Source of the DNA: Sulfurovum sp.
GTDB taxonomy: Bacteria > Campylobacterota > Campylobacteria > Campylobacterales > Sulfurovaceae
Length of the DNA stretch: 48,057 bases
Reading direction: 5' to 3'
Assembly: GCA_027049035.1 (NCBI GenBank)
Contig: JALTVI010000087.1
Location: 1-48,057 of the forward strand
Shown: positions 31,800 to 39,123 of the stretch, in pieces
Position numbering within the stretch: the stretch's first letter is position 1
Layout of the letters: each line of letters begins with the position of its first letter
Program-made: the position numbers and the translations under genes
Notes under the pieces: model-generated
What the model saw: only the letters and a program-made list of their open reading frames with translations
Told to the model about the DNA's origin: nothing
Database searches by the model: none

Positions 31800-31832
31800 T
31801 AACCACAAAATCACTACTATCAGGAAGAGAAT

Positions 31833-32651
31833 ATGCAGGATAAATACGGGTTTTTCGAAGAGTCGGCAGATTTTTTCACTTCGGACGAAGCGCGCGGCAT
31901 TCGTTTACAGTTCGACTATGAAAAAGCGGAAGTCAAGATCAAAAAGGCCGGCATAGAACACACCGTCGTCGTTTTCGGCAGTGCACGCATCAAGCCTACA
32001 AGCGAAGCGCAAAAAGAGATAGAGCGCATCGAAAAAGCGCTCAAGGAGGATGAAGTAAACGATAAACTGCTCAAAGAGCTCAACAAGGCCCAGGTTGCCC
32101 TGCGTCAGAGCCTCTACTATGAGGAGGCGCGCAGGTTCGGTCAACTTGTGGGCAAAAGCGGCAAGGGGCCGCACGACTGCAAGGTGACACTCTGTACCGG
32201 TGGTGGACCGGGCATTATGGAGGCGGCCAACCGCGGCGCGCACGATGTGGGTGCGAAATCGATTGGCCTCAATATCAAACTGCCTCACGAACAGAAACCC
32301 AATCCGTACATTACCCCTGAACTCTCATTCAACTTCTACTACTTCGGTATCCGCAAGCTCCACTTCATGCAGCGAGCCAAAGCGCTGGTGGTATTTCCCG
32401 GCGGATTCGGCACGCTCGATGAGCTCTTCGATATCCTGACACTGGTGCAGACTGGCAAGAACCCACACATTCCCATAGTGCTTGTTTCACGTTACCACTG
32501 GGACAATATACTCAATTTCGATTTTCTGGTGGAGGAGGGAACCATTTCTCCTGAAGACCTGGAGCTCTTTGTCTATGCGGAGAATGCCGAAGAGGCGTGG
32601 GAAGCGGTTACCGGATGGTACGAGGAGAGAGGCGAACCTCTCTTTGTATAG
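31833..32651 (+). CDS. LOG family (TIGR00730-type) protein
   Basis: A 272-residue Rossmann-fold protein with the LOG signatures TGGGPGIMEAANRGA (122-136) and FPGGFGTLDELFDILTLVQTGK (188-209), and the catalytic Arg/Glu pair in these motifs. Members hydrolyse nucleotide 5'-monophosphates to free base and ribose-5-phosphate (LOG, PpnN). A charged helical insert (about 55-100) separates VVFGSARIKP from the rest of the fold. AGGAAGAGAAT precedes ATG 31833. It is divergent from the RNase-2 operon and probably shares its activator site. Confidence 0.9.
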   Translation: MQDKYGFFEESADFFTSDEARGIRLQFDYEKAEVKIKKAGIEHTVVVFGSARIKPTSEAQKEIERIEKALKEDEVNDKLLKELNKAQVALRQSLYYEEARRFGQLVGKSGKGPHDCKVTLCTGGGPGIMEAANRGAHDVGAKSIGLNIKLPHEQKPNPYITPELSFNFYYFGIRKLHFMQRAKALVVFPGGFGTLDELFDILTLVQTGKNPHIPIVLVSRYHWDNILNFDFLVEEGTISPEDLELFVYAENAEEAWEAVTGWYEERGEPLFV

Positions 32652-32656
32652 GTAAT

Positions 32657-32765
32657 TGGCTGTCAAGGTTTCACTCGATGGCGACAAAGGTGCACCCAAA
32701 CCCGTAGGGCGGCTCTGCCGTTTGCACCTGCCAGAGCTATCGAGTGAAACCAAAATGTGTAGCCA
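32657..32765. repeat. Nested palindromic element between convergent genes
   Basis: Four nested inverted repeats: TGGCT (32657-32661)/AGCCA (32761-32765); a perfect 13-base pair GGTTTCACTCGAT (32667-32679)/ATCGAGTGAAACC (32739-32751); GGTGC plus AAAC (32689-32701)/GTTTGCACC (32720-32728) with a 4-base bulge; and CGGC-TCT-GCCG (32710-32720). It fills the 120-base gap between the converging LOG and heat-shock genes. There is no T-run on either strand. It could be a MITE-like or REP-like element, a small RNA, or a bidirectional terminator. Confidence 0.75.
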
Positions 32766-32771
32766 CTCTTA

Positions 32772-33515
32772 CTATATCATGGAACTTGTATCTTCGACTT
32801 TCTTTGTCTCTTTGTTTGCAGGTGCCGCAGGCTGAATGGTCTTTAGCTTCTCATCGACCTTGGGCACCTCTCTTTTAAGTTTGCTCACATCTACCTTTTC
32901 AGCCTTGGGGGCAGCCGGCTGTGCCGGTGTTGGTTTCGCTGCAGCAGGTGCGGCCTGAAGCGGTCTTACCTTCTGTGTTGCACTCTTTGCTTTTTTCCCG
33001 ACGATGATCACCAGCCGTCCGTTTCTAAATTCGCTTTTGATGTTTGAGTCATCCGCGTCGGCAGGCAGCGACGTCGCCTGCTGGAAGGACTGGATCGACT
33101 TTGACGTACTGATCATTCCATTGGTCTTCTGCTGCTCCTCATGGACAATTTTAGCCGTAATGGAGAGCATACCGTTTTCCGTATGGATATTGATATGGTT
33201 CTCTTTGCTTTCCGGAATATTGGTTACCAGTTCATAATGGTTACCTTTGTCCATAAACTCGCTTTGCGCGGAGAGTTTGTACATACCCATCGAGGGGTGT
33301 ACGAGTCTTGCCGAACGCTGGTTGATACGCTGCTGCATGCGTCTGAACATCTCATCCATCTGACGCTGCATCTGAATCATCTCCTTGAAGATGTCATCTC
33401 CGAACGGATCCTGGAAGAAGGGGTCGTTGAACGGATCGTTCATTGGGTTCTGTGCCTGCAGGGAGACAACGGCCAGAAGGGGAAGTGCCAGTAGGGAAAG
33501 TTTTTTCTTTAGCAT
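32772..33515 (-). CDS. Exported small heat-shock protein (alpha-crystallin domain)
   Basis: A 247-residue protein with a signal peptide (MLKKKLSLLALPLLAVVSLQA) followed by a Met/Asp/Phe-rich segment (NDPFNDPFFQDPFGDDIF), a helix of MQRQMDEMFRRMQQR type and an alpha-crystallin-like domain (about 75-170: YELVTNIPESKENHINIHTENGM, then FRNGRLVIIVGKK, the 'GRLVI' beta strand). The C-terminus is an Ala/Pro/Lys-rich low-complexity tail. ATG 33515 after AAGGAGCAGAAA is preferred to an ATG seven codons earlier. Hsp20 proteins are normally cytoplasmic holdases; a signal peptide implies a periplasmic chaperone. Confidence 0.8.
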   Translation of the reverse strand: MLKKKLSLLALPLLAVVSLQAQNPMNDPFNDPFFQDPFGDDIFKEMIQMQRQMDEMFRRMQQRINQRSARLVHPSMGMYKLSAQSEFMDKGNHYELVTNIPESKENHINIHTENGMLSITAKIVHEEQQKTNGMISTSKSIQSFQQATSLPADADDSNIKSEFRNGRLVIIVGKKAKSATQKVRPLQAAPAAAKPTPAQPAAPKAEKVDVSKLKREVPKVDEKLKTIQPAAPANKETKKVEDTSSMI

Positions 33516-33547
33516 TTTCTGCTCCTTTTTACTCATTTATCAAGAGT

Positions 33548-33579
33548 ATTATAGAAACAGAAGTTTAACTAAAGTTAAA
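33548..33579 (-). promoter_or_regulatory. Heat-shock gene promoter with TTAAC-N4-GTTAA operator
   Basis: -10 TATAAT at 33553-33548 (minus strand). TTTAACT-AA-AGTTAAA at 33564-33579 is a perfect palindrome and contains TTAAC-N4-GTTAA, the site described for the Crp/Fnr-type regulator NssR of Campylobacter. Its centre is about -30 from the predicted start, overlapping the -35/spacer. Confidence 0.6.
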
Positions 33580-33591
33580 TAATTTTACTAA

Positions 33592-35295
33592 CTAAGTTTT
33601 AGTCTTTGTGTGTAAAGGTTGAAGGTCTTGTTTTGAGAGTTCATCTATGGAGCGCTTCCCCATGATGGCAAGGAGGGAGCGTATGCTCTCTATGAGTGCA
33701 TTGTGATAGTTGGCGATATGGCGAGACTTCTCCATCACCAGAAACTTGCTTCGCTTGCCCTCGTCCATAGTAGCAAGTCCTACAGGACAGTTGCGTCCGC
33801 CCGCCCCCGAACACTCACGTGCCCTGATGCAGCCTGCCGATATCATAAACCCCCTTGCAATGTTGACAAAATCGGCTCCATAGCAGAGCAGCTCTATGAC
33901 ATCGTCAGCCGTGAGCACCTTTTCGGCGGCGATAAGGCGGATATCGTCTCTTAGTCCATACACTTGCAGTGTGCTGTCGGCAATCTGCAGAGCGTCGCGT
34001 ATGGGAAGCCCGATACGGCTCATCATCTCAAGCGGCGCGGTTGCCGAACCGCCGTCACCGCCGTCGATGGTGATGAAGTCCGGAAGCGCTCTGCCCTCTT
34101 TTTTGCGTACAGCCAGTACATCTGCGTAGCGTTTGAAATGGGAGCGGTCGGAGATGACGATCTTGAAACCGACCGGTTTGCCGGAGAGTGTTTGCAGCCG
34201 CTCTATGAAATCGAAAAGCTCTTCCTCTGTTTGAGCATGGGGGAAGCGGTTGGGGCTGATGAGATCCTTGTGTGCCTCCACGCCGCGATAGTAGGCGATG
34301 TCGTCGCTGACCTTGGCGGCAAGCAGCTTTCCGCCCGTCTGTTTCGCACCCTGTGCGATCTTGACCTCCGTCATACGGCAAAAACGCATCACTTTCTTGT
34401 AGCGTTCCTCGTCGAAAGCACCCTTTTCATCTCTGACTCCGTAGAGTGCGCTGCCTATCTGAAAGACGATATCGGGCAGCCCTTCGGGCACCTTTTCGGG
34501 AAAGAGCGATAGCGGCGCATTCCAGTCGATACGGAAGAAGACCAGACCGTTGGGGTCAAAGATAAACGTGCCGCTCTCTTTTTGCCGTACAACCATCTTA
34601 CGGTAGACCCGCTGTGCTACCTCCTCGTTGGTCAAAAGGCACAGGGTGCGGTAGACGCCTTTGGCAAAGAGCGTACCTCTTTTGAACTCAAGATAGGCAG
34701 CGTTGCAGTCGCTGCATTTGAGTGTCGCAAGAAAGTTGGATGTAAGCCCGCCCTCCCCTGTATTGATGGGGAACCCCGCAAGCGCAGCCCCTCTTGCAAA
34801 GGCACACGTCCCCTCCGGAGAGATAGCGCCGTCACTCATGGCAGAACGCCCGATGATGCTTCTGGTCACAAACGGATGTTTTCGCGCCTCTCCAAAAGTG
34901 ACACCAAAACGGCTCTCTACTTCATCAGTCTCCAGTACCGTATTGGCATGCCTGAAGAGTGTGTGCATATTGGCATAGGGTTTGGAGGGGGAAAAGGAGA
35001 GATATGGGTTCTCTTTTCTTGCTACCTTGTTGATCCAGCGAAGTTTTTCGAAAGAGTCGTAAAATGTCTCATCGCCGAAATACTGCCGCATGGGTGCACG
35101 CAGCATATAGAAGAGGTAGCGAAGCCTGCCGACAAGCGGATAGTTGATTAGCAGCTGATTACTGCGCTGTACATAGCGGTCGTAAAAGGCTGTTGCCGCC
35201 ATCAACAGCAACAGTACTGCGGCAAAGAGGCCAAAGAGCGTACTCCAGTGTATGCTGAAGTTTGAAAAGTAGGCAAGCACGGCATCTTTAGGCAT
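33592..35295 (-). CDS. Membrane-anchored glutamate synthase-like FMN protein
   Basis: A 567-residue protein with one N-terminal transmembrane helix (about 17-37), a basic link and a large GltS-type FMN-binding TIM barrel. Marks are AMSDGAISPEG, NTGEGGLTSNF, FITIDGGDGGSATAPLEMMSRIG and NIARGFMISAGCIRARECSG. The three cysteines expected for the 3Fe-4S cluster are in CIRARECSGAGGRNCPVG, with 7 rather than 4-5 residues between the second and third. There is no glutaminase domain, so it is a stand-alone 'FMN-binding glutamate synthase family' protein of unknown substrate. It overlaps doxX by 8 bases. Confidence 0.87.
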   Translation of the reverse strand: MPKDAVLAYFSNFSIHWSTLFGLFAAVLLLLMAATAFYDRYVQRSNQLLINYPLVGRLRYLFYMLRAPMRQYFGDETFYDSFEKLRWINKVARKENPYLSFSPSKPYANMHTLFRHANTVLETDEVESRFGVTFGEARKHPFVTRSIIGRSAMSDGAISPEGTCAFARGAALAGFPINTGEGGLTSNFLATLKCSDCNAAYLEFKRGTLFAKGVYRTLCLLTNEEVAQRVYRKMVVRQKESGTFIFDPNGLVFFRIDWNAPLSLFPEKVPEGLPDIVFQIGSALYGVRDEKGAFDEERYKKVMRFCRMTEVKIAQGAKQTGGKLLAAKVSDDIAYYRGVEAHKDLISPNRFPHAQTEEELFDFIERLQTLSGKPVGFKIVISDRSHFKRYADVLAVRKKEGRALPDFITIDGGDGGSATAPLEMMSRIGLPIRDALQIADSTLQVYGLRDDIRLIAAEKVLTADDVIELLCYGADFVNIARGFMISAGCIRARECSGAGGRNCPVGLATMDEGKRSKFLVMEKSRHIANYHNALIESIRSLLAIMGKRSIDELSKQDLQPLHTKTKT

Positions 35296-35728
35296 GGCAC
35301 TCCTCCTTGAAAATCAGACAGTCAATGCTGTATTTTCCCGGACCGAACGTAGCGAAGAGGGAGAGAAACAAAAAGTAGTACAGCGGAATCTCAAATCCGT
35401 TTTGTGCCGTCGAAAAGCCGTGCTGGAAATGCACGAATGCAATGGCACCCGCCATCACACACATCAGCAGCAAAGAGATGAAGCGTGTAAGCAAGCCAAG
35501 GCTCAGCAGTACGATACCGGCAAGTTCGATATATGAGACAAGCGGTGCCGTCAGGGAAGCGAACGGAATGCCGATACTATCAAACCAGAGCTGTGTCGCC
35601 TCTATCTGCTCTATCTTCATCATCGCAGGCATCGTAAAGCCGTAGGCGACGGCCAAACGCGCAAGAAGCAGCACCACATTGCCCGGATAGGAGGCAAGCA
35701 CGGCAAATTCTGCCATAAAATCTTTCAC
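35288..35728 (-). CDS. DoxX family membrane protein
   Basis: A 146-residue protein with four helices in the DoxX layout: LARLAVAYGFTMPAMMKIEQ, FDSIGIPFASLTAPLVSYIE, LAGIVLLSLGLLTRFISLLL and YYFLFLSLFATFGPGKYSID. DoxX-like proteins take part in redox or sulfur metabolism in some organisms, but the molecular role is open. The start is a GTG at 35728 after GGGAGTTGAT; an ATG four codons on is possible. It overlaps the FMN protein gene by 8 bases. Confidence 0.85.
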   Translation of the reverse strand: MKDFMAEFAVLASYPGNVVLLLARLAVAYGFTMPAMMKIEQIEATQLWFDSIGIPFASLTAPLVSYIELAGIVLLSLGLLTRFISLLLMCVMAGAIAFVHFQHGFSTAQNGFEIPLYYFLFLSLFATFGPGKYSIDCLIFKEECHA

Positions 35729-35811
35729 ATCAACTCCCTGTTACACAAACTTTTCACAAGGTTAGTATATACTTTGGTATGTGTACTCCGTATGGAAAGC
35801 GAGGATAGACG

Positions 35812-36708
35812 ATGCGATACCGACTCTTACTGATACTCTTGTGGCTTCCGATGATGCTTCTGGCACAGGCACCCAAAAAGGTGACGTTGCAGGTACTGGG
35901 TTCAGGCGGTCCTGAGCTTACCGACAAACGTGCTTCGGCCTCCTACCTGGTGTGGATAGACGACAAATCGCGCTTTCTGGTCGATTTCGGAGGCGGTGCG
36001 TCACTGCGATTTGAAGAGAGCGGCGCAAAGGTGGAAGACCTCGATGCGGTGCTGCTGACCCACCTGCATATCGACCACACTTCAGACCTGCCTGCTTTGA
36101 TAAAGGGCGCCTTTTTCAGTGATAGAAAACGCGACCTGCCCATTTACGGTCCGGAGGGCAACGATGTGATGCCTGCCACTTCCGGCTTTGTTTTCAGGCT
36201 CTTTGAAAGCGGCAAGGGAGCGTGGGAGTATATGGGCGATTTCCTCGACGGCCGTGCGGCATTCGCCCTCAAACCCAACGACATACCTGAGAGCCGTTCG
36301 CCGCTGACACTCTTTTCTGAGAACAACGTCAGCGTAGAGGCAGTCAGTGTCCACCACGGCCCCATTCCGGCTGTCGCCTACCGCATCAATGTTGGTAAAA
36401 GAAGCATCACATTCTCCGGCGATATGAACGGCAGCTATCACACCCTTGAGGCTCTGGCAAAGGGGACCGACATTCTGGTGATGCACAATGCCGTACCCAA
36501 GGGTGCAACCGGTATCGCTGCACAGCTGCATATGACGCCAAAGACCATTGGGGAAATTGCCGCAGCGGCCAATCCGAAGATACTTATTCTCTCACACCGC
36601 ATGATGCGTACTATCGGCAAAGAGCTTGAGACGATAGCAGAGATCAGAAAGTACTACAAAGGGAAGATAAAGTTCGCAGACGACGGCAACCGCTTTCTGG
36701 CACTCTAA
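35812..36708 (+). CDS. Exported MBL-fold hydrolase
   Basis: A 298-residue protein with a signal peptide (MRYRLLLILLWLPMMLLAQA) and an RNase Z-like MBL fold. It carries LQVLGSGGPELTDKRASASY, the zinc motif LLTHLHIDHTSDLP, VSVHHGPIPAVAYRI, ITFSGDMNGS and a late LSHRMMR. With a signal peptide the substrate is more likely a small ester, phosphate or sulfate than tRNA. The -10 TATACT at 35768-35773 lies between this gene and divergent doxX. It ends four bases inside the stop of the small minus-strand gene (convergent overlap). Confidence 0.86.
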   Translation: MRYRLLLILLWLPMMLLAQAPKKVTLQVLGSGGPELTDKRASASYLVWIDDKSRFLVDFGGGASLRFEESGAKVEDLDAVLLTHLHIDHTSDLPALIKGAFFSDRKRDLPIYGPEGNDVMPATSGFVFRLFESGKGAWEYMGDFLDGRAAFALKPNDIPESRSPLTLFSENNVSVEAVSVHHGPIPAVAYRINVGKRSITFSGDMNGSYHTLEALAKGTDILVMHNAVPKGATGIAAQLHMTPKTIGEIAAAANPKILILSHRMMRTIGKELETIAEIRKYYKGKIKFADDGNRFLAL

Positions 36709-36917
36709 CTCTTCTGCTGCAGTGCCCTGAATCGGCACTCACCAAGTGTGACGGTAATGCCCTTTTTCGTCTCGGAGAGCAGATAGTCCAGTGTCGGTCC
36801 CGCATCGGTTTCGGGCATCTCGTCGAGAATAATCTTCAATGCCTCGCTTCGGGTCGTTGGGACCCAGCGTTTCTCTTTGAGAAACTGCGTTTCGATGATG
36901 GGTTTCTCTTTAGACAA
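36705..36917 (-). CDS. Small protein of unknown function, coupled to its upstream gene
   Basis: A 70-residue soluble protein, LSKEKPIIETQFLKEKRWVP..., ending GECRFRALQQKS. The best start is TTG 36917, with GGAG seven bases upstream and an 8-base overlap with the preceding stop; another TTG is at 36950. No motif is recognised; the middle part (SEALKIILDEMPETDAGPTL) suggests a small alpha/beta fold. Its 3' end overlaps the stop of the convergent MBL gene by four bases. Confidence 0.6.
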   Translation of the reverse strand: MSKEKPIIETQFLKEKRWVPTTRSEALKIILDEMPETDAGPTLDYLLSETKKGITVTLGECRFRALQQKS

Positions 36918-37104
36918 GCCCCATCTCCGCAAAAATAGGTTCAAGCTCAAGCCACCAGTTCTCCAGTTTCAGTACCACTTCGCTGATAGCCTCGTCTTCC
37001 TCTTTCCACTCTTTGATCTTTTCGATGATAAGCGGCTTGTGTTCCGCCTCGATCTTGTCTGACTCTTCGACTTTCTTGATGACTTTTTCGATCTTCTCTT
37101 TCAT
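36910..37104 (-). CDS. Small charged helical protein
   Basis: A 64-residue, highly charged helical protein (MKEKIEKVIKKVEESDKIEA...) with WWLELEPIF near the end. A frame extension to ATG 37143 is rejected because a consensus-like promoter (TTGACA at 37160-37155, 17-base spacer, TACAAT at 37137-37132) lies across that codon. ATG 37104 follows AAGGAACGGTTT in the leader. I do not recognise a family; it resembles small DUF4404-type proteins. Transcribed with the next gene. Confidence 0.65.
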   Translation of the reverse strand: MKEKIEKVIKKVEESDKIEAEHKPLIIEKIKEWKEEDEAISEVVLKLENWWLELEPIFAEMGLV

Positions 37105-37131
37105 AAACCGTTCCTTGGGTAATTTGGGGAT

Positions 37132-37160
37132 ATTGTATTTCATTCTGCCTCTTTTGTCAA
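37132..37160 (-). promoter_or_regulatory. Promoter of the two small genes
   Basis: TTGACA (37160-37155), 17-base spacer, TACAAT (37137-37132) on the minus strand. Predicted start near 37125, 20 bases before ATG 37104. Confidence 0.72.
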
Positions 37161-37222
37161 CACATACGCTCCTTTACAACCATTTTTGTTACAATAATGG
37201 CATTATTACAAATGAGGTTTCC

Positions 37223-38407
37223 ATGACAACGACACACTATATTCACGACTTCATCAAAAAGGACTCCTTTCCGGGCATCGTCCTGATTGTGGTGACCATT
37301 GCCGCACTTATTCTGCAGAATAGCCCCCTCTCCCACTACTATATGAGCTTTCTGCACACACCGGTAGAGATACGCATAGGCGCGCTGCACATCGCAAAAC
37401 CGTTGCTGCTGTGGGTCAACGACGGGCTTATGGCCATCTTCTTCCTGCTGGTGGGGCTGGAGATAAAGCGTGAAGTGATAGAGGGGCACCTCTCCTCTCT
37501 CTCGCAGATCGCGCTGCCGGGTATCGCCGCTATCGGCGGAATGCTGGTACCGGCTCTGGTATTCATCGCATTCAACCGCGGCGATGCCTTTGCGATGCAG
37601 GGCTGGGCGATCCCCACTGCAACGGATATCGCGTTCGCACTTGGTATCCTCTCCCTGCTTGGAAAACGGGTGCCGGTTTCGCTCAAGATTTTCCTGATGG
37701 CACTGGCGATCATCGACGACCTGGGTGCCATTGTCATCATCGCTCTCTTCTACACCGAAGACCTCTCCACCCTCTCCATCTCGGTTGCGGCAGTCTCGAT
37801 GGGTATACTCTTCATTATGAACAGAATGGGCGTGGTGCGTAAGGCTGCCTATATGATCGTCGGGGTCATTCTCTGGGTGAGCGTGCTCAAGTCGGGTGTA
37901 CACGCAACTCTCGCAGGCGTCGCCCTTGCCTTCTTCATTCCGCTACGCTCAAAGGACAAAGATGGGAACACCTTCTCCATCGCCCACCAGCTCGAGCACG
38001 ATCTGCACTACTGGGTAGCGCTGCTGATTCTGCCGCTTTTTGCCTTTGTTAACGCAGGAGTCGATCTTGCCGGCATCTCTCCGGGTGAAATGAGAGAGAG
38101 CGTACCCCTTGGGATCATGGCCGGTCTCTTCATTGGAAAGCAGCTTGGTGTCTTTACATTCTCTTTTATTGCCATCAAAGCGGGCATTGCCAAACTCCCC
38201 AAAGACAGCACCTGGCTGCAGCTCTACGGCGTGGCACTGCTGACAGGCATAGGATTCACGATGAGCCTCTTTGTCGACACCCTTGCCTACGATGACACCG
38301 ACCTTTTCAAGTATGCCGACAAGCTTGCCATATTGCTTGGATCGCTCTTTTCCGGGGTTGCGGGGTATATCGTTTTGAAGATCGCTACGAGGAAGTCTGG
38401 TTCGTAA
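37223..38407 (+). CDS. nhaA: Na+/H+ antiporter NhaA
   Basis: A 394-residue inner-membrane antiporter exchanging 2 H+ for 1 Na+. It begins MTTTHYIHDFIKKDSFPGIV. The ion-site aspartates are D165-D166 (LAIIDDLGAIVIIALFYT), and D135 in IPTATDIAFALG matches E. coli Asp133. Other marks are VNDGLMAIFFLLVGLEIKRE and LLTGIGFTMSLFVDTLA. ATG 37223 follows AATGAGGTTTCC; the upstream open frame crosses the divergent promoter and is not used. Full length for the family (about 390). Confidence 0.95.
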   Translation: MTTTHYIHDFIKKDSFPGIVLIVVTIAALILQNSPLSHYYMSFLHTPVEIRIGALHIAKPLLLWVNDGLMAIFFLLVGLEIKREVIEGHLSSLSQIALPGIAAIGGMLVPALVFIAFNRGDAFAMQGWAIPTATDIAFALGILSLLGKRVPVSLKIFLMALAIIDDLGAIVIIALFYTEDLSTLSISVAAVSMGILFIMNRMGVVRKAAYMIVGVILWVSVLKSGVHATLAGVALAFFIPLRSKDKDGNTFSIAHQLEHDLHYWVALLILPLFAFVNAGVDLAGISPGEMRESVPLGIMAGLFIGKQLGVFTFSFIAIKAGIAKLPKDSTWLQLYGVALLTGIGFTMSLFVDTLAYDDTDLFKYADKLAILLGSLFSGVAGYIVLKIATRKSGS

Positions 38408-38433
38408 ATTTCACCCTTCTGTTTGTATGGCTA

Positions 38434-38462
38434 TTGACAAAGCGTACGCTAATTGGTACAAT
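38434..38462 (+). promoter_or_regulatory. Promoter of the YefM/YoeB-type module with embedded palindrome
   Basis: TTGACA (38434-38439), 17-base spacer, TACAAT (38457-38462). The perfect 10-base palindrome AGCGTACGCT fills 38441-38450 of the spacer, a suitable autorepressor operator. Confidence 0.75.
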
Positions 38463-38488
38463 ATTTAAAATTTCATAAAGGTTTCACT

Positions 38489-38734
38489 ATGACAAAGATT
38501 ATACCGGTAAGTCAGGCAAGAGCAAATATCTATAGTTTAATGGACGAAACAGCACAAACCCATGAACCTATCTTGATTACAGGAAAAAGAGGTAATGTAG
38601 TGATGCTCTCTCAGGAAGACTGGAATGCGATAGAAGAGACACTTTATCTCAACGCTATACCAGGAATGGCATCTTCCATAAAAGAGGCGATGGACGCACC
38701 AGACAGTGAGTTTAGTGAAGAAATTGAATGGTAG
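38489..38734 (+). CDS. YefM/Phd-family antitoxin
   Basis: An 81-residue antitoxin. The N-terminal DNA-binding part is MTKIIPVSQARANIYSLMDE, followed by EPILITGKRGNVVMLSQEDWNAIEETLYL, the Phd/YefM signature, and an acidic C-terminus that would wrap the toxin. ATG 38489 after AAAGGTTTCACT is used. It overlaps the toxin gene by seven bases. Expected to neutralise the toxin and repress the operon. Confidence 0.92.
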   Translation: MTKIIPVSQARANIYSLMDETAQTHEPILITGKRGNVVMLSQEDWNAIEETLYLNAIPGMASSIKEAMDAPDSEFSEEIEW

Positions 38735-38997
38735 AATACAAAATACTCTACAGCAAGCTTGCATTGAAGGATGCAAAAAAACTCTCCAGTGTAGGCTTGG
38801 AAGCCAAGGCAAAAAAGCTGATTGAAACCATCAAAAAAGACCCTTTTCAGAATCCACCGCCTTATGAAAAACTGGTAGGCAATTTAAAAGGTGCCTATTC
38901 AAGACGGATCAATATTAAACACAGAATAGTATATCAGGTCAGAGAAAGCGACAAAGTTGTAAGAATTATACGAATGTGGTCACATTACGGCGAATGA
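38728..38997 (+). CDS. YoeB/Txe-family RNase toxin
   Basis: An 89-residue RelE-fold mRNA interferase. Marks are KILYSKLALKDAKKLSSVGL, PFQNPPPYEKLVGNLKGAYSRRIN, KHRIVYQV and the C-terminal RIIRMWSHYGE that holds the catalytic His, where the family has 'CRYHY'. YoeB cleaves mRNA at the ribosomal A site. The order antitoxin then toxin with overlapping ends is standard. Confidence 0.92.
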   Translation: MVEYKILYSKLALKDAKKLSSVGLEAKAKKLIETIKKDPFQNPPPYEKLVGNLKGAYSRRINIKHRIVYQVRESDKVVRIIRMWSHYGE

Positions 38998-39123
38998 ACC
39001 TTCAAACTGCCTGCAAAAAATGTACCATACTCCCTCCCCATAAAACCCCAAGCACCATTTCGCTATAATCGCGACAATTATATGTGCCCTCACGCAGTGA
39101 GCGGACTTTGAGAAGGATCATTT

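Noticed and set aside
32657-32765. Palindrome as an integron attC site
   Set aside because: It lacks the GTTRRRY/RYYYAAC ends and no integrase or cassette array is present.
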